DNA of 64,000 bases from DASSFG01 sp035547915. GTDB lineage: Bacteria; Planctomycetota; Planctomycetia; Pirellulales; JAICIG01. Under the pieces are notes generated by a model. The model saw nothing but the letters and a program-made list of their open reading frames with translations. It was not told the origin of the DNA and ran no database searches. The DNA lies in assembly GCA_035547915.1 (NCBI GenBank), contig DASZTS010000023.1, positions 1-64,000 on the forward strand, written 5' to 3'. Position numbers and translations under genes: made by a program. This document shows, one piece after another, positions 52,261-63,469 of the stretch. How positions within the stretch are numbered: the first letter of the stretch is position 1; every line of letters begins with the position of its first letter.

Positions 52261-53460
52261 ATGTCGCTGGAACTATTGAATCCGCCCGAAACCGCCGCGC
52301 CGGAAACGCTCGCGGGCGAACTGGAAGTCTCGATCGTCATGCCCTGCTTGAACGAGGCGGAGACGCTCGAACGGTGCATCCGCAAGGCGCAACAGTCGAT
52401 CGCGGTACACGGCCTGAGCGCCGAGATCCTGATAGCGGACAATGGCAGCACGGACGGTTCGCAAGCCATTGCCGAGCGTCTGGGAGCGCGCGTTGTAGCC
52501 GTGAAAGAGAAGGGCTACGGCAGCGCTCTGCGCGGCGGCATCGAAGCGGCGCGAGGCCGCTACATCGTTATGGGCGACTCGGACGACAGCTACGATTTTT
52601 CCTCGATCTATCCCTTCATCGAAAAACTGCGCGCCGGCCACGAACTGGTGATGGGCAATCGCTTCCGAGGAGGCATCCTGCCGGGTGCCATGCCGTGGAA
52701 ACATCGCTGGATCGGCAACCCCGTGCTGACCGGCATCGGTCGGCTGTTCTTCCATTGCCCGGCCGGCGATTTTCACTGCGGACTGCGAGCGTTCAGCAAG
52801 GCCGCGTACGCACGCATGGAGCTTCAGACCACGGGCATGGAGTTCGCCAGCGAGATGGTGATCAAGTCGACCCTCAAGGGACTCTCGATCACCGAAGTGC
52901 CGACCGTGCTGCACAAAGACGGCCGCCTGCGCCCACCGCACCTGCGGAGTTGGCGCGATGGCTGGCGGCATCTGCGGTTCATGCTCCTCTTCAGTCCGCG
53001 TTGGATGTTCTTGTGGCCCGGCGCGGCTTGCTTCTTGTTGGGGCTTGTCGCCTCAGGCTTATTGATGCGCGGGCCGTTGAGCGTGGGGGGCGTCGGCTTC
53101 GACATCCACAGCCTACTGGTGGCCGGTTTCCTAGTGTTGATCGGATTCCAACTCCTCGTATTCGGGCTGTTCACCAAGATGTACGCGGTCACCGAGGGCT
53201 TTCATCCGCCGCACCGCCTGCTGGGCAAGGACCCGCATGTGCATCTCGAATGGGGCGTGCTGGCCGGCTTGGCCGTCGGCACGGCCGGCCTGGCATTGCT
53301 CGGCTGCGCGATCTTCGATTGGGGGCTGGCGGGGCTCGGCGCGCTCGACCCGCGCGTCAGCATGCGTCAGGTCATCCCGGCCGTCGTGCTGATGATGATC
53401 GGCGTGCAGACGATCTTTGCCAGTTTCTTCGTGAGCATCGTCACGCTGCGCAAGCGATAG
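52261..53460 (+). CDS. Family 2 glycosyltransferase with C-terminal membrane helices
   Basis: 399 residues from the ATG at 52261 (MSLELLNPPETAAPET). The GT-A domain (about 20-250) has SIVMPCLNEAETLERCI, the donor-binding VMGDSDDSYDFS (DxD) and GNRFRGGILPGAMPW, close to dolichol-phosphate-mannose-synthase-like transferases. The C-terminal part has four likely membrane helices (MFLWPGAACFLLGLVASG, LLVAGFLVLIGFQLLVFGLF, LAGLAVGTAGLALLGCAIF, VIPAVVLMMIGVQTIFASFF). It would transfer a sugar from a nucleotide donor to a polyprenyl phosphate or a lipid at the inner membrane. The upstream open frame to 51985 appears to be non-coding. Confidence 0.9.
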   Translation: MSLELLNPPETAAPETLAGELEVSIVMPCLNEAETLERCIRKAQQSIAVHGLSAEILIADNGSTDGSQAIAERLGARVVAVKEKGYGSALRGGIEAARGRYIVMGDSDDSYDFSSIYPFIEKLRAGHELVMGNRFRGGILPGAMPWKHRWIGNPVLTGIGRLFFHCPAGDFHCGLRAFSKAAYARMELQTTGMEFASEMVIKSTLKGLSITEVPTVLHKDGRLRPPHLRSWRDGWRHLRFMLLFSPRWMFLWPGAACFLLGLVASGLLMRGPLSVGGVGFDIHSLLVAGFLVLIGFQLLVFGLFTKMYAVTEGFHPPHRLLGKDPHVHLEWGVLAGLAVGTAGLALLGCAIFDWGLAGLGALDPRVSMRQVIPAVVLMMIGVQTIFASFFVSIVTLRKR

Positions 53461-53481
53461 ATTCGCCGATCGCCGCATCGA

Positions 53482-54465
53482 TCAGCGCTTGCGCGGCCGT
53501 CCGGAAGGCTGTGCGGTCGATTTCGGACGATGAACCAGATAGAAGGCCGGGTCGTCGATAATCCAGCCTGTCGACCACGTGCGCCCGTCGTCGGCGCTGA
53601 TCAGATCGAAGAAGAATGTGTCGAATTGGTGGGCCGTGAAGCCATAGGGAAACTGAGAACTGAGGTGGTCGGCGGAGGTCAGATCATCGATACCCGGTTT
53701 GGCATAGTAGTGGACCTGGCCGTTCGCGGTGAAGGACATGCCGATCGTCCACCAGCCGGTCTGCTTGATGTCGGGCCCACGGAAGTCGCGGCCGCTCGGG
53801 CCGGCACGCAGCAGCCAGTACGCCGCGTCTTGCTTGTGACGACGGTCGCTCTTGCTCTGAAAGACCACCCACATGCCCGGCCAGTATTCCTCGACCGGTT
53901 CCTTGCCGTCGGGCCGCGAACCGTGGGCTCCCGCCCGTAAAGCGAACGTATTGCCGGTGCGCTTCTCCCATTCATCGAACGGCGGCATGTAGACCCGCAC
54001 CACGAAACTCGGCAGCCACGAAACCGGCACGCCGCGGCCTATGGCTCCGCGCACGTTGGCGATGAAGTCGTCTTGCTGGCTGCGATAACTAGGCTGGTCG
54101 GGCGTGCCGGTATTGAGTGATCGCATCAAGAGCGAACCTTGGCTCCCGGCCAACCCTCCCGCGGGCGTGGCCACGCGCTTGAGCACGTCGGGATGACCGC
54201 GCATCGGGCCCTCAAACCAGCGGCGATTGCGCGAGTAGCCGTTGGGCAAACGCTCCTTACCATCCAACTCAGAGCTGTTCTTGGGATTGTTGAAGACGTA
54301 GCTCCAATTCGGGTCTTCAAAATCGTCGCCGGCGTTCGTCACCTTTTCGCCAGTGCCAGGCACCAGCGGCGGATCGGCCCAAGTGGCGGATGCCATGACG
54401 GCGCAGCCGACGTAAACCGACAGTCGTGCCAAAACGCACGCTCGACTCGACCACAACAGGAGCAT
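53482..54465 (-). CDS. Exported planctomycete hypothetical protein
   Basis: 327 residues from the ATG at 54465 (MLLLWSSRACVLARLSVYVG), which begins a signal peptide; the cleavage is expected after TWADP. The mature protein is beta-rich with many aromatics: DDFEDPNWSYVFNNPKNSSE, WLPSFVVRVYMPPFDEWEKR, MWVVFQSKSDRRHKQDAAYWLLRAG, GWWTIGMSFTANGQVHYYAKPG, FFFDLISADDGRTWSTGWIIDDP. The layout recalls polysaccharide lyase/concanavalin-like jelly rolls but I find no catalytic signature. It may share a transcript with the esterase-like gene 93 bp upstream. Confidence 0.75.
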   Translation of the reverse strand: MLLLWSSRACVLARLSVYVGCAVMASATWADPPLVPGTGEKVTNAGDDFEDPNWSYVFNNPKNSSELDGKERLPNGYSRNRRWFEGPMRGHPDVLKRVATPAGGLAGSQGSLLMRSLNTGTPDQPSYRSQQDDFIANVRGAIGRGVPVSWLPSFVVRVYMPPFDEWEKRTGNTFALRAGAHGSRPDGKEPVEEYWPGMWVVFQSKSDRRHKQDAAYWLLRAGPSGRDFRGPDIKQTGWWTIGMSFTANGQVHYYAKPGIDDLTSADHLSSQFPYGFTAHQFDTFFFDLISADDGRTWSTGWIIDDPAFYLVHRPKSTAQPSGRPRKR

Positions 54466-54558
54466 GGCAGCAACCCTTCCTTGGACGGTCCGCAAGATTT
54501 CAAGCGGCGGGATTCTGCCAAAAGAGGGGCGACCGGACAAGTCGAAAACGCGTGGCGT

Positions 54559-55305
54559 TTATACTCGCAAACGCTCACGCTCCAGCCGTGCAACGAGGTA
54601 TTCCACCGCCCTGGGGGCCATCAAGTGGGCATAAGGCGTCGATTGCCCGGCAGCCGACGTTTCCAGATCGGCGTCGTGCGGTATGCCCAGCGCCGATAAC
54701 TTCATTTTCAAGCGTTCGGCGCTCGTGAACCAGACGTAATCGTTCGGATCGCAGGCGAACCACATGTTCCGCGGCCAATTCAGCGGGTGCACGTGGAGGA
54801 TGGCCGTGTCCTGTCGGGCCGCTTCGGGCTCGGTGTAGATCTCGCGCAGGCACGGCTCATCGTCATCGTAGTAAGCCTGTTGGTAATCGATCGCGGGCGT
54901 CACCGCGGCCACGATCGGTAGCTTGTTGGGATACTTGAACGACAGCCGCAAGGCGCCCTGCCCTCCCATGCCAACACCAGCTACTGCCACTTGGGGAGGC
55001 TGCGCCCCCCAATGCTCGGCGACCCAGGGCAGCACGTGGTCGATGACCAGTTGTTCGGCGGACATGTTCGGATCGAAGTCGGCCCAGATGCGCTCAGTCC
55101 ACCAACTTCGGCCGCTGATGGGCGCGATGCAGGTCAAACCATGCCGCGCGAACTGCTCGAGAAACGCGGCCCGTCCATCCAGGCCGGCGGCGTCGATGTC
55201 GTGCAAGAACACCACCGACCAACCGTGCGGATTACGAACGGACGGCTCGAAGGTCTGGCAGCGGTGCCCGGCGATGGTAATCTCGCTCAACTTGAACGGC
55301 GGCAT
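54559..55305 (-). CDS. Alpha/beta hydrolase (esterase D-like) lacking the nucleophile serine
   Basis: 248 residues from the ATG at 55305 (MPPFKLSEITIAGHRCQTFEP). It is 5 bp after the glycoside-hydrolase-like gene. The fold fits esterase D/S-formylglutathione hydrolase relatives: WSVVFLHDIDAAGLDG, DHVLPWVAEHWGAQ, then AVAGVGMGGQGALRLSFKYP, where the normal GxSMGG has Gly112 in the serine position (codon GGC). A C-terminal His (YAHLMAPRAVEYL) and an Asp region (CDPNDYVW) remain. Esterase activity through the usual mechanism is therefore not expected, and it may bind a ligand instead. A sequencing error of one base could also explain it. Confidence 0.82.
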   Translation of the reverse strand: MPPFKLSEITIAGHRCQTFEPSVRNPHGWSVVFLHDIDAAGLDGRAAFLEQFARHGLTCIAPISGRSWWTERIWADFDPNMSAEQLVIDHVLPWVAEHWGAQPPQVAVAGVGMGGQGALRLSFKYPNKLPIVAAVTPAIDYQQAYYDDDEPCLREIYTEPEAARQDTAILHVHPLNWPRNMWFACDPNDYVWFTSAERLKMKLSALGIPHDADLETSAAGQSTPYAHLMAPRAVEYLVARLERERLRV

Positions 55306-55310
55306 GATGG

Positions 55311-56708
55311 CTACCTTTCGTCGCTCGTCACGCGCCGGATGGCTAAGGCAATGTCCTCGTTGTACGCAGGGGCTATCAAACGAACTGGCTCGGTGCCAGC
55401 CGTCAATTGCCGCTGGCCCTCGGTTTTGCCGCTGCTCGGATGAAGCCACTCGAGGCGGTACTTGCCTGCCGGCAGACGCAACGCAAACTCGACAGATGCG
55501 CCGCCCCGAAGATAGAGGGCATATTCTTTTCCAGGATTGGCGAGCACTTGTGCCGATACCTTGTCGGGTAAGCCCGTCAGGACCGATCGATCGGGTCGCA
55601 TCATCACCAAATCGAAGCTCTCGACAAATCTCTTGAGTACGCCAAGTTGCTCGCGCAACACACGTCCGCCGCCCCCCGGCGCGTCGGGCCGCGCCGCACC
55701 GCTCTCCTGTTCGGTGGTAAACGAGTAGTCGAGGTTGTCGTACACGGCGCCGCCGGCCAACAAGAACTCCCACCCTTCGCTGCGGTAAGTCACATCGTCG
55801 CTGCCGCGAAAGCCGGTCTCGTCGTCTCCGATCGGCCGATTGAGGTCGAAATTCGCTGCGACCGCGTCGGGAGGCGTGGCGTAATGAAAGTTGAAGATCG
55901 AGACATTCTCGTCCGGCCGCTCGATCTTTTGGGAGCCGTTGGCGATGTTCTGCGCGATCAGGTGCCGCACCGAAAGTTTCTTCTCGGCCTCGACCAGCGT
56001 GGCAGCGATCCGCGCCTGCCAGGCGAGCGTCACTCCGCCGAAGTACGGCTCGTTGCAGATCTCGTAGTAGAGATTGTCAAAATCGTTGAGCTCCCTCGCT
56101 AGCTTCTCCACAAGTTCGGTTTGCACGCCGGTCAGTGCGTCGTTCTTCAGGGCATAGACATCGGTGCGGACGACCTTGCCAATTTCGTTGACATTGTTCA
56201 CCGTATTGAGCGGACTGCGAGCCCACATCGACTCTTCGTAGAACGGGCAAAACAACACCAACTCGACAACGACGCCACGTTGGCCCGCCTGGCTGATAAA
56301 CTCCTTCAGCCGCTCGAAGTAGGACTCGTCCCATCGCTTCAGGTCAAATTTATTGCCGCCGCCAGCGTAGCCCGGTTCGTCGCTGCGCGCCCACGGCGAG
56401 GCAAAACGTCCGTCGAGCGGAGCCAGCGTGTTGTTCTTGATGTTGAAGTTGCCCGGCGCCTCGCAATAGACGCCCGAAAACGTTCGCGTCAGATTCAGAC
56501 CGTGCGACTTCAATTCATCCAGATATGCACGGAAATCGAAATCGAGGTTGAGCACCGCGCCATAATGCTCGGTCGACGCGACGAGTACGGCCGGTTTGCC
56601 GCGAAAGAGAAAGTAATGCGGGTTTTGCGGGTGCAAACGCAATGGCTCCGCTGCGTGCGCAGTACCGGCGGCAAGCAGACAAACCCAAATCAGGCTGATT
56701 TTCGTCAT
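55311..56708 (-). CDS. Exported glycoside-hydrolase-like (beta/alpha)8 protein
   Basis: 465 residues with a signal peptide (ISLIWVCLLAAGTAHA). The catalytic-domain region begins RLHPQNPHYFLFRGKPAVLVASTEHYGAVLN and has NLTRTFSGVYCEAPG. The clan GH-A acid/base candidate is Glu in YYEICNEPYFGG (about residue 218), and the nucleophile may be the Glu of GDDETGF (about residue 293). The C-terminal 90 residues form a small beta domain (YALYLRGGASVEFALRLPAGKYRLEWLHP). The closest type is putative cellulase/GH140-like proteins. The esterase-like gene follows 5 bp downstream. Substrate unknown. Confidence 0.8.
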   Translation of the reverse strand: MTKISLIWVCLLAAGTAHAAEPLRLHPQNPHYFLFRGKPAVLVASTEHYGAVLNLDFDFRAYLDELKSHGLNLTRTFSGVYCEAPGNFNIKNNTLAPLDGRFASPWARSDEPGYAGGGNKFDLKRWDESYFERLKEFISQAGQRGVVVELVLFCPFYEESMWARSPLNTVNNVNEIGKVVRTDVYALKNDALTGVQTELVEKLARELNDFDNLYYEICNEPYFGGVTLAWQARIAATLVEAEKKLSVRHLIAQNIANGSQKIERPDENVSIFNFHYATPPDAVAANFDLNRPIGDDETGFRGSDDVTYRSEGWEFLLAGGAVYDNLDYSFTTEQESGAARPDAPGGGGRVLREQLGVLKRFVESFDLVMMRPDRSVLTGLPDKVSAQVLANPGKEYALYLRGGASVEFALRLPAGKYRLEWLHPSSGKTEGQRQLTAGTEPVRLIAPAYNEDIALAIRRVTSDER

Positions 56709-57032
56709 CGTGGTGGTCGCATCGGGCGGCTGGAATGCCCCCTATCGTAATTGAAGTCCTTGCCTTTTCGATAGCTTCCAGATTCACTCCAGAACGGCCG
56801 CGGCGGGTGCCGAAAAACTGGGGCACGAGACGGTCACCCACGAACGGCAACTTGAGAGGAGACACAGCATGGGCAAGATGACCCGGACTCGCCGTACGCT
56901 CATCGCCGCCGATATGGCTCGCATGCTTCGCGAGCTGCAACAGGCTTCGGCGCAAGGAGTTTCCACGGAGCAGCTTCAACCGACGGTGGAACGAACGCTC
57001 GTCATACGAGGACACTCTCCACTGCGGCGCGA
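56709..57032. other. Convergent gap with one uncertain small gene
   Basis: Between the glycoside-hydrolase-like gene start (56708) and the LRR gene stop (57033). It holds only the small open frame starting at 56869 and a possible promoter for the 56708 gene, which I cannot define. Confidence 0.5.
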
Positions 57033-57129
57033 TCAATCGTCGATGGCCGTCTTGGGAAGTGCGGCGGCCAGCGCATCGCGCGCGGTGTCGCTGAGATGCG
57101 TGTGCGATACGCCCAGCCAGAGTAATTGA
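56869..57129 (+). CDS. Possible small gene or remnant
   Basis: 86 residues. A strong ribosome-binding site GAGAGGAG lies about 9 bp before the ATG, which is the main support. The first 45 residues (MGKMTRTRRTLIAADMARMLR, then ELQQASAQGVSTEQLQPTVERTL) look like a basic helical protein. The 3' 97 bp overlap the LRR gene on the other strand, where the protein becomes low in structure. It could be a truncated gene or spurious. No family is recognised. Confidence 0.3.
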   Translation: MGKMTRTRRTLIAADMARMLRELQQASAQGVSTEQLQPTVERTLVIRGHSPLRRDQSSMAVLGSAAASASRAVSLRCVCDTPSQSN

Positions 57130-57881
57130 TTTAATCGGCTGAGCACGGGCACCGACGCATCTCCAAGTTGGGTTTCGTTCAAGTTCAGCACCTTGAGCGC
57201 CGGCAGTTGAAGCAGCGGCTCCAGGTGCTCCCCCGTGATCCGAGTACTACTCAGATCGAGATTCTCGAGCTCAGCGAGATTCGCCAGATGCACGAGCCCC
57301 GCGTCGGTGACGTGCGCCCCATGCGCCTTGAGCCGCTCTAGGCTTCGACAGCCGCTCAGATAGCCAAGGCCCCGATCGGTGATCGTTGCACCGTCGATGT
57401 TGAGATAGCGCAGGTGGCGCAATGCCCGCATCGGCACCATCCCGTCGTCGTTGACGGAGCTCCAGCCCAGATCGATGACCTGCGCGTGGTCAAGCCATTC
57501 GAGGTCCGCCAGGTCACTCGGGCTCAACTCGACACGGTCCCACACCACCTCGGTGACATGGACCGCCGCTTTGTCGCCGAAAAGCTTTTCGGCCAACCGG
57601 TCCATCACGGTACCATCCGCGGCTTCCCAACTAAGCCGAGCGCCCGCCTCTTGTAACCGCTCGCTGACGGCGATCTGCCGACGCAGGCGAAACAGAGGCA
57701 CACCGAGCAAACCCATCAGCAGCGCAGCGAGCCCCATCGCGACCAGCAGGCTACGTATGCTGAATTGCAACCAGCGGCGACGGCGTTTGCCCCCCGGCTT
57801 GCCCGCGCCGGTGGTCGATTCGGTCGACGAAGGCGCAGATTCGGCGGAACACTCCCCAACATCGTCGGCCATCGAGCGCAC
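57033..57881 (-). CDS. Membrane-anchored leucine-rich repeat protein
   Basis: 282 residues (ATG 57881; a second ATG at 57872). After a Ser/Gly-rich cytoplasmic start there is a basic stretch and one membrane helix (SIRSLLVAMGLAALLMGLLGVPLF), a layout shared by many planctomycete LRR proteins. The C-terminal half has about six LRRs of the RI-like/bacterial type (LRHLRYLNIDGATITDRGLGYLSGCRSLERLKAHGAHVTDAG-type units, 23-24 residues each). LRRs bind proteins. It lies 48 bp after PPDK in the same direction and could share its transcript. Ligand unknown. Confidence 0.85.
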   Translation of the reverse strand: MRSMADDVGECSAESAPSSTESTTGAGKPGGKRRRRWLQFSIRSLLVAMGLAALLMGLLGVPLFRLRRQIAVSERLQEAGARLSWEAADGTVMDRLAEKLFGDKAAVHVTEVVWDRVELSPSDLADLEWLDHAQVIDLGWSSVNDDGMVPMRALRHLRYLNIDGATITDRGLGYLSGCRSLERLKAHGAHVTDAGLVHLANLAELENLDLSSTRITGEHLEPLLQLPALKVLNLNETQLGDASVPVLSRLNQLLWLGVSHTHLSDTARDALAAALPKTAIDD

Positions 57882-57929
57882 CTCAAGGTGGCCCGCGGCA
57901 ACCGGCCCACACCTACCGCGTGTACGGCG

Positions 57930-60815
<2,886 letters not shown>

Positions 60816-60902
60816 CGCGTTCTAGTTCCTTGAAAGTTGGTACCACCGACACATGGCCGGCGCAAAAAGGTGCGGCAGTCTAAATGCCCAAGAAAGCACG
60901 CA

Positions 60903-60931
60903 AGTCTAGCAGTGCGTTCCGGTAAGGTCAA
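60903..60931 (-). promoter_or_regulatory. Promoter of ppdK
   Basis: On the minus strand TTGACC (60926-60931) and TAGACT (60903-60908) lie 17 bp apart. The transcription start is near 60896, giving a leader of about 80 nt. Confidence 0.7.
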
Positions 60932-61044
60932 TCAGCCGGCGCTTGTAAAGCAGGCTGCCGCGGAGTGACAATTGTAGCCGTACCGCCGTCCATTTTTTGC
61001 GTACAACGCTCTTGCGATCATCTCAACCCGCACTCGAACAACTC

Positions 61045-62232
61045 ATGAAGCTCAACCCGACCCGCCCGCTGTCGATTCTGTTGATTCTGTGCCTCCCTCC
61101 AGCGCTCGCGCGCCCGGCGGAAGGACCGCAAAAGTTCAATATACTCTCGCCCGAGGAATTGGCCGAAGGTTGGATATTGCTCTTCGACGGCGAGACGATG
61201 TTCGGTTGGCAGGCCAACAATCGCGCAAACTGGCGCGTGAGCGACGGAGCGATCGCCGTGTCAGAAGGCGACCAGGGGCTGCTCAATACGACGACGGAGT
61301 TCGCCGACTATCAACTCAAGCTCGAGTTCCGCGCCGACAAGAACACGAACAGCGGAGTCTTTCTGCGCACTCCCGGCAAGCCGACCGATCCGGCCGCCGA
61401 CTGCTACGAACTGAACATCGCGGCCGACGACAATCCCTTTCCCACCGGTGGATTCGTCAAGCGCCAGAAGAGCGACGGAGGACATACGACGGGGCAGTGG
61501 CAACTGTTCGACGTTACGGCGGACGGCGGCCATTTCACCGTCAAACTCGACGGCCAACTCGTACTCGATTACACCGATCCCAAACCCGTGCGGCGCGGTT
61601 TCATCGGTCTGCAACTCAACCAGGGGCCGGTCGAATTTCGCGACATCAAGCTGCGTCCCTTGGGCCTGAAGGCCCTTTTCAACGGCCGCGACCTGTCGGG
61701 GTGGCAAGAGTACGCCGGCGAGAAGAGCAAGTTCAGCGTCAACTCGAAGGGCGACTTGAACGTCAAAAACGGCCCCGGCCAATTGGAGACCGAGGCCCGC
61801 TACGGCGACTTTACATTACAACTCGAAGCCTTCGTCAACGGCGACAAGCTCAACAGTGGGATCTTCTTCCGCAGCATCCCGGGCGAAAAGCGGATGGGGT
61901 ATGAAAGCCAGATTCACAACGGCTATGCCGACGACGACCGCACCCGCCCACTCGATTACGGCACCGGTGCCATCTATAACCGCCAGAAGGCCCGCAAGGT
62001 CATGTCGAATGATTTCGAGTGGCTTTATAAAACCATCGTCGCCACCGGTAATCATATTGGGGTCTGGGTCAACGGCCAGCAAGTGACGGACTGGACCGAC
62101 AACCGGGCACCGAACGAGAACCCGCGCAAGGGGCTACGCACGGAACCAGGGACGATCATCATCCAGGGCCACGACCCCACCACCGACATCTCGTTCCGCA
62201 ATCTGCGGGCGGCCGAGATGCCGAAACGATAG
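61045..62232 (+). CDS. Exported protein with two DUF1080 domains
   Basis: 395 residues from the ATG at 61045 (MKLNPTRPLSILLILCLPPALA), which starts a signal peptide; the frame is open to 60997. Two DUF1080 (3-keto-disaccharide hydrolase-type) modules are visible: EGWILLFDGETMFGWQANNRANWRVSDGAI to FRDIKLRPLG (about 40-212), and KALFNGRDLSGWQEYAGEKSKFSVNSKG to FRNLRAAEMPKR (about 215-393). They are laminin G/concanavalin-like jelly rolls. DUF1080 is greatly expanded in planctomycetes, often with sugar-degradation genes. The double module suggests carbohydrate binding or cleavage at the surface. Confidence 0.92.
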   Translation: MKLNPTRPLSILLILCLPPALARPAEGPQKFNILSPEELAEGWILLFDGETMFGWQANNRANWRVSDGAIAVSEGDQGLLNTTTEFADYQLKLEFRADKNTNSGVFLRTPGKPTDPAADCYELNIAADDNPFPTGGFVKRQKSDGGHTTGQWQLFDVTADGGHFTVKLDGQLVLDYTDPKPVRRGFIGLQLNQGPVEFRDIKLRPLGLKALFNGRDLSGWQEYAGEKSKFSVNSKGDLNVKNGPGQLETEARYGDFTLQLEAFVNGDKLNSGIFFRSIPGEKRMGYESQIHNGYADDDRTRPLDYGTGAIYNRQKARKVMSNDFEWLYKTIVATGNHIGVWVNGQQVTDWTDNRAPNENPRKGLRTEPGTIIIQGHDPTTDISFRNLRAAEMPKR

Positions 62233-62237
62233 GTCAG

Positions 62238-63056
62238 TTAGTGGGCAGCCGCATCGTGGTCACGGTCCTGCGCCAGTCGTCGGACGAGTGCCGAGAGTTC
62301 GGCCAGTTCTTTGCGCAGCGAAGCAACATCGTCTCGCAACGAGGAAATCTCCGCATCTTTTTCTAGCGAAAGGAGCCGCTCGCCCTCTTGTCCGCCACGC
62401 TCTTCTTCCGCGTCACGGTCTTCTTCCTCGTTGTCATCTTCATCGCGCTGGCGACCACGGCGGCCGGGGGGCGGTCCGTGCATTTCACCTTGCCGTCCAC
62501 CTCCCATCAGAAACCGCATGGCCGCGGGATGGCCGCCGGGGAATTCATGGTGGAAAAAGATATGTACGTTGATCGTGTGCGGAGCGCCGTCATGCGGATG
62601 CGGCCCAGGGCCGCCGGGTCCGGGACCCGGTCCGCCGGCATGTCCCGGTCCGCCAGGCTGGGGACCTGGACCTCGATGCGGGCCCTGATCGGGAAGCGGT
62701 CCCGGCATACCTCCACGATGTCCAGGGCCGACGTCGCCATCCAAATGCCTGCGGTCTTCTTCGCGCCGATCATAACTCGGTCGCCGGCGCGGCGGCCGGC
62801 GATCTTCGGGGGGCGGAGGATCGCGGTCGTCATCGTCTCTGACGGCCAACTCCAATTCGATTGCCTCCTTCGCCGAGCCTTCCAGCACCGATTGCACAAT
62901 CCGCTCCAGTTCTTGCAATAGAACCGGTGAGAGCGATTCGGTCGCTCGGGGTTCCAGACTTGCCGACCGATCAGCCGAGGAGCGTTCAGGGCTTTCATCG
63001 GCGCGGCAGCAAGCGGCGCACACGAGCACGGCCACCACGGTCAAGAGACTGCGCAT
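62238..63056 (-). CDS. Exported Gly/Pro/His-rich protein with C-terminal coiled coil
   Basis: 272 residues from the ATG at 63056 (MRSLLTVVAVLVCAACCRADE), a signal peptide with Cys residues near the cleavage point. The frame runs to 63470 but upstream codons look non-coding. Residues about 75-110 are Asp/Arg/Pro-rich, about 110-175 are a Gly-Pro-His low-complexity block, followed by HTINVHIFFHHEFPGGHPAAM, an Arg/Asp/Glu-rich stretch, and a final coiled coil (LEKDAEISSLRDDVASLRKELAELSALVRRLAQD). His-rich parts may bind metal. The gene ends 5 bp from the DUF1080 gene. No family is recognised. Confidence 0.7.
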   Translation of the reverse strand: MRSLLTVVAVLVCAACCRADESPERSSADRSASLEPRATESLSPVLLQELERIVQSVLEGSAKEAIELELAVRDDDDRDPPPPEDRRPPRRRPSYDRREEDRRHLDGDVGPGHRGGMPGPLPDQGPHRGPGPQPGGPGHAGGPGPGPGGPGPHPHDGAPHTINVHIFFHHEFPGGHPAAMRFLMGGGRQGEMHGPPPGRRGRQRDEDDNEEEDRDAEEERGGQEGERLLSLEKDAEISSLRDDVASLRKELAELSALVRRLAQDRDHDAAAH

Positions 63057-63241
63057 GTGATAGGTTTCCTTGGAACAAATGAGAATGAACCGCTCCCCGG
63101 AAATGGCCCCACACCGACCCGATCGGCCCGTATCCAGGCGACGCCGTTCTTGAGGACAAGCCAATGCGTAAGGGCGCGGAACAAATACCTGGGCCAACGC
63201 GCAGAACGCCGCCCGCCTTGCCGATGGGATCACCCGCTGGC

Positions 63242-63271
63242 ATCGTAAGCCGCCCCTTCCGGCGGCGTCAA
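63242..63271 (-). promoter_or_regulatory. Candidate promoter of the Gly/Pro/His-rich protein gene
   Basis: On the minus strand TTGACG (63266-63271) and TACGAT (63242-63247) are 18 bp apart. It implies a leader of about 175 nt before the ATG at 63056. Confidence 0.45.
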
Positions 63272-63408
63272 GCAAATATCCGCTAAAGGTTTCAGTCCCA
63301 TCGTCGCCCGCGAATGCGTGGCATGTGTCGCGTAGAAAGGCTCCGCGCTGGGAGCCGGGTTGCGAAGCGGCCCTACAACCGTTACCCTCGCCGACTTCCA
63401 GACTGCCG

Positions 63409-63414
63409 TATACT
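63409..63414 (+). promoter_or_regulatory. Candidate -10 element for the M16-family gene
   Basis: TATACT, a close match to the -10 consensus, about 56 bp upstream of the ATG at 63470. The -35 region is weak. The rest of the 413-bp divergent gap 63057-63469 shows no gene. Confidence 0.4.
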
Positions 63415-63469
63415 AAGAATACGGGGGCACGATCGCCCCCGCTTGCCCGCCCCCAACCCACCGACACCA

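Noticed and set aside
51450..53561. 703-codon plus-strand frame overlapping the glycosyltransferase gene in another phase
   Set aside because: It overlaps the real family 2 glycosyltransferase and the divergent cyclase-fold gene, and its Arg-rich translation has no domain.
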